Assembly (NCBI RefSeq): GCF_003590095.1
Contig: NC_039494.1
Location: forward strand, 8,184,001 to 8,248,000
Length of the DNA stretch: 64,000 nucleotides
Direction of reading: 5' to 3'
Source: Trichoplusia ni
Lineage: Eukaryota > Arthropoda > Insecta > Lepidoptera > Noctuidae
The translations under genes were made by a program, and so were the position numbers. Under the pieces are notes generated by a model. It searched no databases. It worked only from the letters and a program-made list of their open reading frames with translations, and had not been told where the DNA came from. This document shows, piece after piece, positions 10,501 through 22,500 of the stretch (position 1 is its first letter; each line of letters begins with the position of its first letter).

Positions 10501-13500
10501 ACATGGGACACGCCGAGATCGTGCGAGCGTTACTCGACGCCGGCGCCCAGATAGACCACGCTGATGATGATGGTGAGGATACAACACAGATATTTGACCT
10601 TTTATTTTAGTAGGGTAGGGTATCGACTCGTAGACGCACGATGGGGGTCGCACTTCGGTTGTGACCCTAGTATGAGGCGACGAGGCCGAGTACTCGTCAG
10701 CCTCAAACACGGCTGACGTCACTGATAGCTGAATGCTTCAGGTCACAGCAAACCCACTATGCGTGTCGTGTCGCGGGTTCAATCCCCGTGTATGATAAGC
10801 AATTGTATGATCCACGAATGCTTGTTCTGAGTCTGGGTGTTGTTGAGCACGTGATTTGTATGTTTGTGAAACACATGGATTTAATTTGTTTCTGCGGGAG
10901 TCGTTTTTATGTCGGTGTATGGCAATGCGTCGCAATCCTTCATGCACCAACCGCTGGCATCCGCCGGCGCGGGCTTCCAGACGCCGAGCTTTCGGTGGCC
11001 TTTTTTCTTTTTTCCGATCGGAAATCATCCCATGATTCCGTCCGCTTTGGGTTGAGTGGAAGGGAATGTCAGACTTTCACTGACTAAAACCCACCCATCC
11101 ACTGTCCACGGTAACCTTTTCGGACAATCCGGCTGCCTCAGCAGACATCTGCCCTACTAGGCTTTACTGCCTGCGTTGGAATCGTACCCGCATCTTGTGC
11201 AAACAAATCCAGGATATTCAACATTTTCATTTTAAATAGTAACAGTGTAACAGTTCAATCTTTATTGCAGGTCGCACAGCCCTATCGGTAGCTGCGTTAT
11301 GCGCAGGTGGTCTGGGCTGTGCGCAACAACTAATAGAGCGGGGCGCAGACGTGTCGCGGGCTGACCGGGATAAAGCCACGCCTTTATTAGTCGCGGCTTT
11401 TGAGGGACATACGTGAGTACTATATTATAGCGTTTATGTAGGTATATAGTTATTTTTATTTTCTTTTTAAGTACCTTTCTGGCAGTACTGTCGGCTAGGA
11501 TTAGTTAAGACTGAAATCCATGTTCCCCGTCCCCAGTGAGATCTGCGAGCTCCTCCTGGAGGCCGAGGCCGACGTGGAGGCAGTGGACGCGGCCGGCCGC
11601 ACCGCGCTGTGGGCCGCCGCCGCCGCCGGACACGCGCGGGCGCTGCGCCTGCTGCTGTTCTGGGGGGCCTGCGTCGACAACATGGACGCCGACGGCAGGA
11701 CCGTGCTCAGCGTGGCCGCCGCTCAAGGTGAGGGGGGGCCTGCGTCGACAACATGGACGCCGACGGCAGGACCGTGCTCAGCGTGGCCGCCGCTCAAGGT
11801 GAGGGGGGCCTGCGTCGACAACATGGACGCCGACGGCAGGACCGTGCTCAGCGTGGCCGCCGCTCAAGGTGAGGGGGGGCCTGCGTCGACAACATGGACG
11901 CCGACGGCAGGACCGTGCTCAGCGTGGCCGCCGCTCAAGGTGAGGGGGGGCCTGCGTCGACAACATGGACGCCGACGGCAGGACCGTGCTCAGCGTGGCC
12001 GCCGCTCAAGGTGAGGGGGGGCCTGCGTCGACAACATGGACGCCGACGGCAGGACCGTGCTCAGCGTGGCCGCCGCTCAAGGTGAGGGGGGGCCTGCGTC
12101 GACAACATGGACGCCGACGGCAGGACCGTGCTCAGCGTGGCCGCCGCTCAAGGTGAGGGGGGGCCTGGCGTCGACAACATGGACGCCGACGGCAGGACCG
12201 TGCTCAGCGTGGCCGCCGCTCAAGGTGAGGGGGGCCTGCGTCGACAACATGGACGCCGACGGCAGGACCGTGCTCAGCGTGGCCGCCGCTCAAGGTGAGG
12301 GGGGGCCTGCGTCGACAACATGGACGCCGACGGCAGGACCGTGCTCAGCGTGGCCGCCGCTCAAGGTGAGGGGGGGCCTGCGTCGACAACATGGACGCCG
12401 ACGGCAGGACCGTGCTCAGCGTGGCCGCCGCTCAAGGTGAGGGGGGCCTGCGTCGACAACATGGACGCCGACGGCAGGACCGTGCTCAGCGTGGCCGCCG
12501 CTCAAGGTGAGGGGGGGCCTGCGTCGACAACATGGACGCCGACGGCAGGACCGTGCTCAGCGTGGCCGCCGCTCAAGGTGAGGGGGGGCCTGCGTCGACA
12601 ACATGGACGCCGACGGCAGGACCGTGCTCAGCGTGGCCGCCGCTCAAGGTGAGGGGGGGCCTGCGTCGACAACATGGACGCCGACGGCAGGACCGTGCTC
12701 AGCGTGGCCGCCGCTCAAGGTGAGGGGGGGCCTGCGTCGACAACATGGACGCCGACGGCAGGACCGTGCTCAGCGTGGCCGCCGCTCAAGGTGAGGGGGG
12801 GCCTGCGTCGACAACATGGACGCCGACGGCAGGACCGTGCTCAGCGTGGCCGCCGCTCAAGGTGAGGGGGGGCCTGCGTCGACAACATGGACGCCGACGG
12901 CAGGACCGTGCTCAGCGTGGCCGCCGCTCAAGGTGAGGGGGGGCTGCGTCGACAACATGGACGCCGACGGCAGGACCGTGCTCAGCGTGGCCGCCGCTCA
13001 AGGTGAGGGGGGGCCTGCGTCGACAACATGGACGCCGACGGCAGGACCGTGCTCAGCGTGGCCGCCGCTCAAGGTGAGGGGGGCCTGCGTCGACAACATG
13101 GACGCCGACGGCAGGACCGTGCTCAGCGTGGCGCGCTCAGGGGGGGGGCCTGCGTCGACAACATGGACGCCGACGGCAGGACCGTGCTCAGCGTGGCCGC
13201 CGCTCAAGGTGAGGGGGGGCCTGCGTCGACAACATGGACGCCGACGGCAGGACCGTGCTCAGCGTGGCCGCCGCTCAAGGTGAGGGGGGGCCTGCGTCGA
13301 CAACATGGACGCCGACGGCAGGACCGTGCTCAGCGTGGCCGCCGCTCAAGGTGCCCGTGCTCAAGAGGGGCATTCCGAGAGAACCTCGATTTTTAACAGG
13401 AATTCGTTTTTAATGTCGCTGTTGTACGCGTGCCCGCCCGCTACAAATGGAAAATGATAATTTTGATTAATTGAAAATGCTTGTCCTGAATCTGGCTGTC

Positions 13501-16500
13501 TGTGTGCATGTGACTTGTATGTTTGTGAAACCCGCCGCTACACAAGGATTTAGTTCCTTAACGTGGGAGGCTTTCTTTTCAATCCTTCATCAGTTATCAA
13601 TAATAGTCGTAAAAACAGATGTTCTAATAACTTTATACTTTCCAGGTAACGTTGAAGTGGTCCGCCAGCTCCTAGACCGAGGTCTAGACGAACACCATCG
13701 AGACAACTCTGGTTGGACGCCTCTACATTATGCCGCTTTCGAAGGTGAATATGCTAGAATTATGTCCTTGTATTGTAAAGTAGGTTAATTGTTTGTAAGA
13801 GTTGTTTGATGGCGATATTTTGTCAATTAACATAGCTTACAATGCTCTGGGTTAAGTTTGCCTTTGATAGTACTTTTCAAGAACGTATTGTCTAAGTGTA
13901 TATTTATGGGCAATAAAATATGAAAATTCTTTAAAATAATATTTTCGCTGAAATGAAACTACTTCTACGGATTTTATCGCGGTTTAATTTTTGATTTTAG
14001 TTCGCAATAGCGTCTTTGACAAAAAAAAATAAATAGATATGTAGTCCATTAGACAGGTTTGCCCTTATATTGAATACGTATTTTTCATTCGAGAGTAAAG
14101 GGCCATTCCATCTAGTCTCATTATTATGTTAAATTATGATAAATGCACGCACTGCTTCGCTGTTTTCTGTTGTACGTCTGTGCATAGTGCAGTGCACATG
14201 ACGAGTTATACATTGTTAGTGATATGTGCACAGCACAACCATGCACAGTCACCCAGTCATATAAAAACAGTTCGACAATCTCTGCACCGATAGCCGAGTG
14301 GTTGAGGACACCACGCCAAACCCTCATCGGTTGCGGGTTCGATTCGAGAAGCTTTTGTGTGATTGACAAGTGCTTGTCCTGAGTCTTTGTGTCTTTGTGT
14401 ATGTGACTTGAAAGTTTGTAAAACGCCCCGCGACACAAAAAATAAATTTCTAAATTGCGGGAGTTAATAATTTTATCTCCTCTGACCAGGTCACATAGAA
14501 GTATGCGAAGCTCTACTCGAAGCCGGCGCAAAAGTCGACGAAGCCGACAACGATGGCAAGGGCCCCCTCATGCTGGCCGCCCAGGAGGGTCACAGTAGAC
14601 TGGTCGAGCTGCTAGTAGACCAGTGGGATGCGAGGGTAGACCAGCGGGCGCACGACGGGAAGACCGCCTTCAGGTGAGACCAGGCTGTAGTGCCCACGTA
14701 GCCCACTGCTGGGCAATAGCGTTTGGCCATTTGAATGTCTTTATCTTTTTATTTAGTTTTTTGTAATAAATAACAGCTAATATGAGTTCAGCTGTTGAAC
14801 ACAGGTCTCTTTTATTATGGAAGGTTTCAGCATTGATCACCACACTAGCTCAGGGTGATTTCAGGTTTTAATATTTGAAATTCAGGTTTTCTCACGATGT
14901 TCTCCTTCACTGTTAGTCATTGAATAATTTAGAAAGTACAAGAAAAAGAAAATTGTTAGTTTGCCCTGCATCTCGTGCGTACATAACCAAGCATAGAATC
15001 ACAACAACTTTGGTTATTATTTATTTAAGTAAATTGAAATTTATAACATTGGTATCTTAATGCACATTACCAATATTCCATTGACTGCCTCTATTCAACC
15101 TTTTACCATACTTTTGTCTCTAAATTTTCGAAAATATCTAACTCTACCTACCTATCCCCAGACTGGCAGCTCTAGAAGGTCACATAGACACAGTGGCAGC
15201 CCTCCACAGCCGCGGGGCGGACCCCGACGCTCTAGACGCGGACCGGCGTAGCACACTGTACGTGCTGGCGTTAGACAATCGCATGGCCATGGCGCGATAT
15301 CTGCTCACACATTGCTCTGTCAACGTTGATACTACTGATAGCGAGGTAAGATATTCGAAATCGGCTGCTTTTAAAAGTTGTGGGGGAGTAAACGTTTCTA
15401 TTGTCGGAGGATTTTTAAATTTTAAATTTGATCTTGTTACACATATGTAAAGGGCGCTCTACACTCGCGTCGCGAAAGGCCGCGTAACGCGTGTTTAGAT
15501 GGTTTCGCGCGTTCATGTTCACGCGTTGCGCCGTTCCCGCACGGCGTGAATTCACAGCAAGAATCGCGGGAGAGTGTAGAGCGCGCTTTAACGTGTCCGT
15601 TTAATGTTGTTCCGCAGGGTCGCACGCCCCTGCACGTGTCCGCCTGGCAGGGCCACACGGACATGGTGAACCTGCTGCTGAAGGTGGGCGGCGCGGCGGT
15701 GGACGGGCGCGACCGCTGCCTGCGCACCGCCCTGCACGCCGCCGCCTGGCGCGGCCGCGCTCACGTGCTGCGCGCGTTGTTAAGGAGGGGGGCGGACCCG
15801 TCCGCCGTGTGTACGCAAGGGGCTACGCCGCTTGGTGAGTGACCCATGACCCATGTGACTTGTGACCCATGACCCATGACCCATGTTTCCCATGAGACCC
15901 ATGAAACTACATTGTGTTCGGGCCACGCCACTTGGTGAATGCTAGAAGAATAATGTGACCCATTGCGTAGAAAATGGGCCGTGTGATATGTAAATCCACA
16001 CGGTGTCGCATATGGGTTTTGTATAGCTTGTGACTTATAGACAATGTTTACTCATGATCCATGTTACCTATGTTATACATGTCAATCATGACTGATGTGA
16101 CTTGGTGCCCCATGAGAGCCAAGAACTATGTGACCCCAAGAAGTGATGCCATGTCACATGTGATATTTGACTAAACCCATCATGACGCATGAGAGACGTG
16201 ACGCATGAGAGATGGCTTCTGTGATCGATGACCCATATTACGTGACGCATCATAATCAATGAGATTCGTTATTTGACGAGTCCGTGTGACATATCAAACT
16301 TCGCCATGTGCATTGTTTGCGCGTTGCACAGAGTTATATCTGCATAAGTTTCTGACAGCATTTTTGTCTGTCTGTCCAGGTATCGCAGCTCAGGAAGGTC
16401 ACGAGGAGTGTGTGCTGTGGTTATTACAGCATGGAGCTGATCCGCTACAGGCTGATCATTGTGGTGAGCTGTTTCCTCTGTCCATTCATCATCATCATCA

Positions 16501-19500
16501 TCTCAGCCTGTAGCAGTCCACTGCTGATATAGGCTCCTCCAAACGTTCTCCAGCGCGACCGGTTCATTGCCACCTGCATCCTACTCATCCTAGCCTAGTC
16601 TTTTTCCCAACTATGTTGGGGTCGGCTTCCAGTCTAACCGGATTCAGCTAAGTACCAGTGTTTTACAACAAGCGACTGCCTATCTGACCTCCTCAACCCA
16701 ATTACCTGGGCAGCATCCAACATCATTGTAGCAGTTTTACTGAAATTAAAATTCTGCTTTCTTTTACTGAATTTCTACTGCCAGATTACGACAATTATTC
16801 AGACTGCAATTAAAATCGTCTATCTTATACATACAGGTCGGACCCCAGCTAAAGTAGCTTGGCGAGCGGGCCACGCGAACATCTGCCGCCTGCTGGAGCG
16901 TTGGGCGGCGCCCTCCGCCCCCGCCGCGCCCGGCCCCGCCCCCGGCCCCGCCCCCGGCCCCGCCCCCGCGCCCGCCCTCGCGCAGGACGCCGTGCCCCGC
17001 CCGCCCAGTGCCGGTGAGTTATATGTGATGTGTGATGGTATGTGCCTAGTGTACAAAATTTGCTTCAAGTGTAGTTGTTGAGATCCTTTGATGTAATAGG
17101 GATGATGACAATTTTTTTCCGTCTTGTAGTTATTTTGTGTAATAATGGATACGTATTTTTTAATTTGTCCCGCAAACATAAATTGACCAAATTACTGTGA
17201 ATGAAACTTACGCGTGACGTCACCATTGAGTATAAATTTTACTCTATCGTTACGTCACAAGCCTCTCCTAAATTTTAAAGCAGTTAATCTTTGTCAATTC
17301 TAGTTTTTCTGAAAAAGGAAATAATGCGTGTCTCATACTTTTCTCAGTCATCATCCCTATTGTAAATAAGTTGAACATTTTTTAATGCATTTCATAAAAA
17401 CTACAACTTATTTATAGTGTCAACACACACCAGAAGAAGACAAAAGTAGAAGAATTAAATATTTTTTCTCCCATGGAGATTAGTAATGGTTGGGGTCACC
17501 TTGCCAAACCCAGTACGATAAGTGTTTGTGTGAACCACGAATGCTTGTTCGGATTCCGGGGGTCTCCGGTGTAAAACCTCCGCAAAACAAGAATAAAATT
17601 CCATTCATCTGGAGTCGTTTTTAAGTAATAATAAAAAAGTGTATTGGAAGCAGAAAACCGTCTTTAAATATAAACTCTTTCGCTTGCACCTCGTTAGAAA
17701 ACCCTCTCTCTCTCAAATTACAACTAACATAACTCTATCCCTCTCTCACCAGAACTGTATCTATCTATCTCTCTCTCTCCCCCAGGCTCACCGGAATACA
17801 AACGCCGCAGCGTGCACAGTTCCAACTCAACTAAATCGTCGTCGAACATGACGGGCGGTTCGGCGCGCTCGCATTCACACCAAGAGGGCAATGATAATAC
17901 TCATGAAAAGGTACGACTTATAATATACTAGCTGTTGCCCGCGACTTCGTCCGCGAGGTTAGAAGATATAAGTTAGGAATTTTTGAACGGAAGCCCTCGA
18001 AAATGAATAATTTTCCCTGTTTTTTTTTTCACATTTTCCATTGTATCTTCGCTCCTTTTAGTCGCATCGTGATGGTATATAGCCTAAAACCTTCCTCGAT
18101 GAATGCTCTATTGAAGTAGATCCTGATATTAGCGCGTTCAAACAAACTCTTCAGCTTTATATATTATGGGTTGGGCTATGGTATGGGCCGATGGGCTAAA
18201 CTGTTTTATATTATTAGATTTAATCAAATACCCTATTCGCACGCTCTTTTCACATTATAATTTCAATAATATTGTTTGTCCAGGCAAACCGCGCGCACCT
18301 CTCTCTCTCGTTTGCCCAACAAGTGGCGCGCTGTGGGCGCGGCCGACGCGACATACCCGAACACAACGAGATACCAGAAAACCACGCCGTCGAGAAGGAC
18401 TCCAAGCTAAGGTTAGTGGGTATAGGACTACCAGTCTGTGTGCCCACTGCTGGGCAGGCTGGGCTGCTTGTCTTAATATTTCGCTTTATTGTTGCAGTGT
18501 CTTTCAGGTATTCTAATCAATAATATTAGATACACAAATATTAGAAACACGAAATTTACGCGGGGTATCATTTCTATAAATAAATTTTGCTTAGTCGTTA
18601 AAATTGCTCTCAAAATTTGAAGCAAAAAGTGTATCTTTGTATTTTTTATACTATTTATTTTTGTATTTCATCATCTTAAAAAAAAAAAAACAATGTTTTA
18701 GAAAAAAAGGTCGTCATTGTCGTCGTCGTCGTTTCATACATTTATAATAGCTGTATGGATTGGTGAATGTATAGTTACCGGCACAAATCTTGAGCGCTCC
18801 GCGAAAGTGTAGGGATCGCTTTGCGCATCGTAAAATAAAACGCCAATCCATTGTGCGTACTCGTCGTCTTGAGGTGTATGCAACTGCAGCAAAGAACTTG
18901 CAGACATTTATTATAATGTAAAATGTTACTATAATATTTTATTTTGAAAAGAGTAACTTATGGAGTTTCTTGTAGGTTCTTCTCCATAAGAATGACACTT
19001 TGGAACCGTGCAACTAGAGTCAGTAATGTAACGTTTTAAAAGTGCCTGAGAAACGGCCTATTTGAAATAAAAACTTTTGATCTTGATTTTGAAAGAACGA
19101 ATTTCAACGAATCCCTCATGACAGCTACGACGCGATGCGCTGCGGGAGAGTCACTACGCTGTAGTCCGCCCCGCGCCTCTCATACCGCAAAAGGGACACA
19201 AAAAATCACTTCTAGGTGAAGGTCAGCGCTCAAGATCCGTGCCGGTTACTCTCACACTCTCTCTCTATTGCCGTCCACTGCTGAACGTAGGCCTCCCCCA
19301 AAGAGCGCCAACCATAACTATACGTGTGTGCAGGAGTTACGCGGCCAACGAGCGCGACGCGGAGCTGGGGCTGTGGTCGCGCGGCTCGCGGCGCGGCTCC
19401 GCCAGCCCGCTGTACGCGTCGCCGCCGCGCACGCCCGTCAGCGACCTCACCAGCCCCACGCAGCCGCATCTGCTGTTCGGTGAGTGCGGATACTGGTATT

Positions 19501-22500
19501 AGACAAAAAAATATATTTGTTTTTATTACTAGAAGTATCTTTGTACAGTAATTAAGGACTCCCACACTAAAACCTTTCGATCAATCCGGTATTAAGGCTT
19601 TTTTAATACTTGCTACCCTAGCAAACTTTGGTAAGCCATGGTGTTGAAAGAAACGTTATATGCGAATGAAAAAAGAATCACTTAAGAGGATAAAAACTAG
19701 ATTGTCCGATTCTAAAGCATACCCAATATGCACAAAATATTTCATAAGAATCGGTCTAGCCGTTTCGGAAGAGTTTAACTACAAATACATACGAAAAATA
19801 AAAAATGCTTCCGTCACGGTGTACGTAATGCTTTTTCGTTTCTCTTTACCCAATCAGGCCTGTTCTCCTCATTTATTTGTCTTACAATAAATTATCTCAT
19901 AATTCTTGATCATCTCTCCACAGGATCACAGCCTCCCAGTTTGACAGCAGTACAGCCGGTGTTGACTGACACACACTTCAACAGAGACACTCACATGAGG
20001 ATCATACTAGGACGGGACAGCAAGCCGCCGCAGGAGAGGGAGAGGTGAGATATAGCTATACCATGAACTTATGAACTTGAAAAGCTATCATTTAAGCACG
20101 TAAACTATACTAAATACATACTGTGCTCTGGTGTCAGAGTTTAAGCTGTAAAAAGTGTGACTCTTGATAAGTTATCAGTTGTGTCGCTCCCCTACCGATG
20201 TTTTCCTGCACTGTTCTCAACGGTGTTTTCTTTTTTAAATGCCCATACATTTGGAATAAACATTTAATTGACCCTTAGATAAACCAAGTCAAAGTAGAAG
20301 GTTTAAATCCCAGTTCGCACCTATGTATGTATTTCATTCATGGAGGTATTACACAAAGATGTTAACCTCTAACGTTGCGTCACGTTAGAGGACTATGAGC
20401 GAGTTACACTCTGACACCAGGGCCCCTATTCTGCTATTTACAATGACCGATGAAGTAATGGCAATTGGAGTAAATTTGAAACTACATATTCCTATTCTCT
20501 TAAGCATTTTGCAAACATTGGAAATTGATGTTATTCACCGTCAATGTTCCAGCCCGTACTGAATTTCCGATTACTGTCTTGGAAAAATGCTTACGATTAA
20601 CAAATAGTGTCAATTTAAAACAATTTCCATTAATTCATCGGCCGTTGTAAATAGTAGAATTGGGTCCCAGGTGGTACATCAACCATACGATAGGAAAGAA
20701 AAAGAGATATGGTAAATTAAACTTTTGGCCTATTTAATAACCATATAGTTTCTATACAGGCTGAATATCAGCTTAAATTGAATAGTTGGTGTTGTCTTGT
20801 TAAACTAAATGTAAGCAAAAATCTCAGAAATTAATGCATTTGTGTGCCTTAAAAGCTAACTTATTGGAATTAAGAATGTTTAAGTAAATGGTGTAAAAGT
20901 AAGTGGTTTTTAAATAAAGTTAAGCACTGTTTTATATTATTTAAATATTCTTAAAGTATACTTATGTAATATTGGTGGAATATTCAGCTTTAGGCTTTGA
21001 CAATTATTATGAATAAATATTCATGTTTAAATCTGTACAAGAGACCGTGGCAATAGATGCTGTGCTCAATGTCAAAAGGAAATAGGTCCTACCAAAATGA
21101 AAAAAAAAACTGGTCAAATTTGTTTCGAAGCCCCCAATTTTATCGGAAAATGAAGATAAATTCTGTTTTACAAGTAGTATTTTAAACAGTTTAGTTTTAT
21201 TTTATTAAGTTTTGACCATCTAAGATAAGAAAAATCAAAGTGTCTGTATCAATTTACTTCTATCACAATATTTACAAAACCGAATACCCAAAGCCGAATA
21301 TTCAAATACCAAATTTAAACATTAGCATAACACCAAAAGTAAAGTATATATGTATGTAACATAGCGAGGTGTGGAAAGCGATGGGTCGCGTTGCGTGCAA
21401 CCGCATAATGGGCAGTATCGGGCGCGCGAAAGGCCGGATATTTAAGAAAACGTGAGTCCACGCTTCAGAGGTGTAACTGTAGTGAGGACTGGGTTCCGTA
21501 CTGTGATTAACATGTGATTAGGAGTCGGTAGATAGCTGTAAACCCTTGTAATAAGCAATAGAAGTATAATCTCTATATACTTACATGAATTTCGCGTACG
21601 CTTATGTATGCTATAGAAGTAACCTCAATTTATATTAAAACTAGCTGTTACCCGCGACTTCGTCCGCGTGGTTCGGAAATAAGATATTTTCTCGTAATAA
21701 ATCGTAGCCTATGTGTTAATACACACTCACAAACTTTCGCCTTTATAATATTAGTGGGATTACCCCACACGTTGTATGCCCGCGACAGAATCCTAAACTG
21801 CTCAACCGATTTTAATTAAATTTGCAGTGGTTTATATTATAGCTTGGTATATTTGTGCTTCATATTTTTGTCTACTTATACCAAGGTCTGTGTATCTTTG
21901 CCGAGTTAGAACAGTTAGACGCAATGGGATATGTTTTATCAAACTGTCGGTAAGTTAATTAACAGTAGACTGACAGTGAGATCTTAACTGTCATTCAAGT
22001 ATTTAAAAGTTTGCAGTAAATAGACAAAAATAATTAAAATATGAAAATATGGTCATTGATAAAGCCAGCCAAGTGCGAGTCGGAGTCGCAACCCTGAGGG
22101 TTCTGTACAAATATGCTAAAGAATAACAAATCAAGGGATAACAATTTGAGATAACTTAATTGACTTGAAGTTATCACAAATTTATTTATTACCATATCAA
22201 CGCTGTTTAATCTCAATCTTGATTATTGCGGTAACAGAAATATATCATCTGCGTAAATTTCAAAAGAGTCTAGATAGACGTACAGACAACGGTATCTCAG
22301 TAATACAGTTCTCTTTTTACCCTTTAGATACGGAACCCTAAAAATACCCCTAAGTTAGATTTGTAGGTCCGTAATTTTCAACTCTTGCGCATTGATAATT
22401 CTTATATAGTTTAGTCCACTAACAGTTACACCTCGATGTAAATACAGCTGGGATTGGCTACGCGGCTGGCGGATAGGACCTGGCATCATACATCATCATC

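Noticed and set aside
10387..10722. - strand 111-residue open frame
   Set aside because: Antisense shadow of exon 8, no recognisable protein features.
11662..13350. Possible CRISPR-like array
   Set aside because: Units are contiguous, without unique spacers, GC-rich and coding-derived, in a eukaryotic gene.
11520..13396. Set of overlapping open frames with repeated residues across the array
   Set aside because: They are the same 71-bp unit read in three frames. Only the first copy, joined to exon 11, gives conserved ankyrin sequence.
18165..18283. 5' extension of ANKRD50 exon 18 in the open frame from 18166
   Set aside because: TTTGTCCAG at 18275-18283 is a good acceptor and only the shorter exon fits the phases; the upstream part is partly Helitron.
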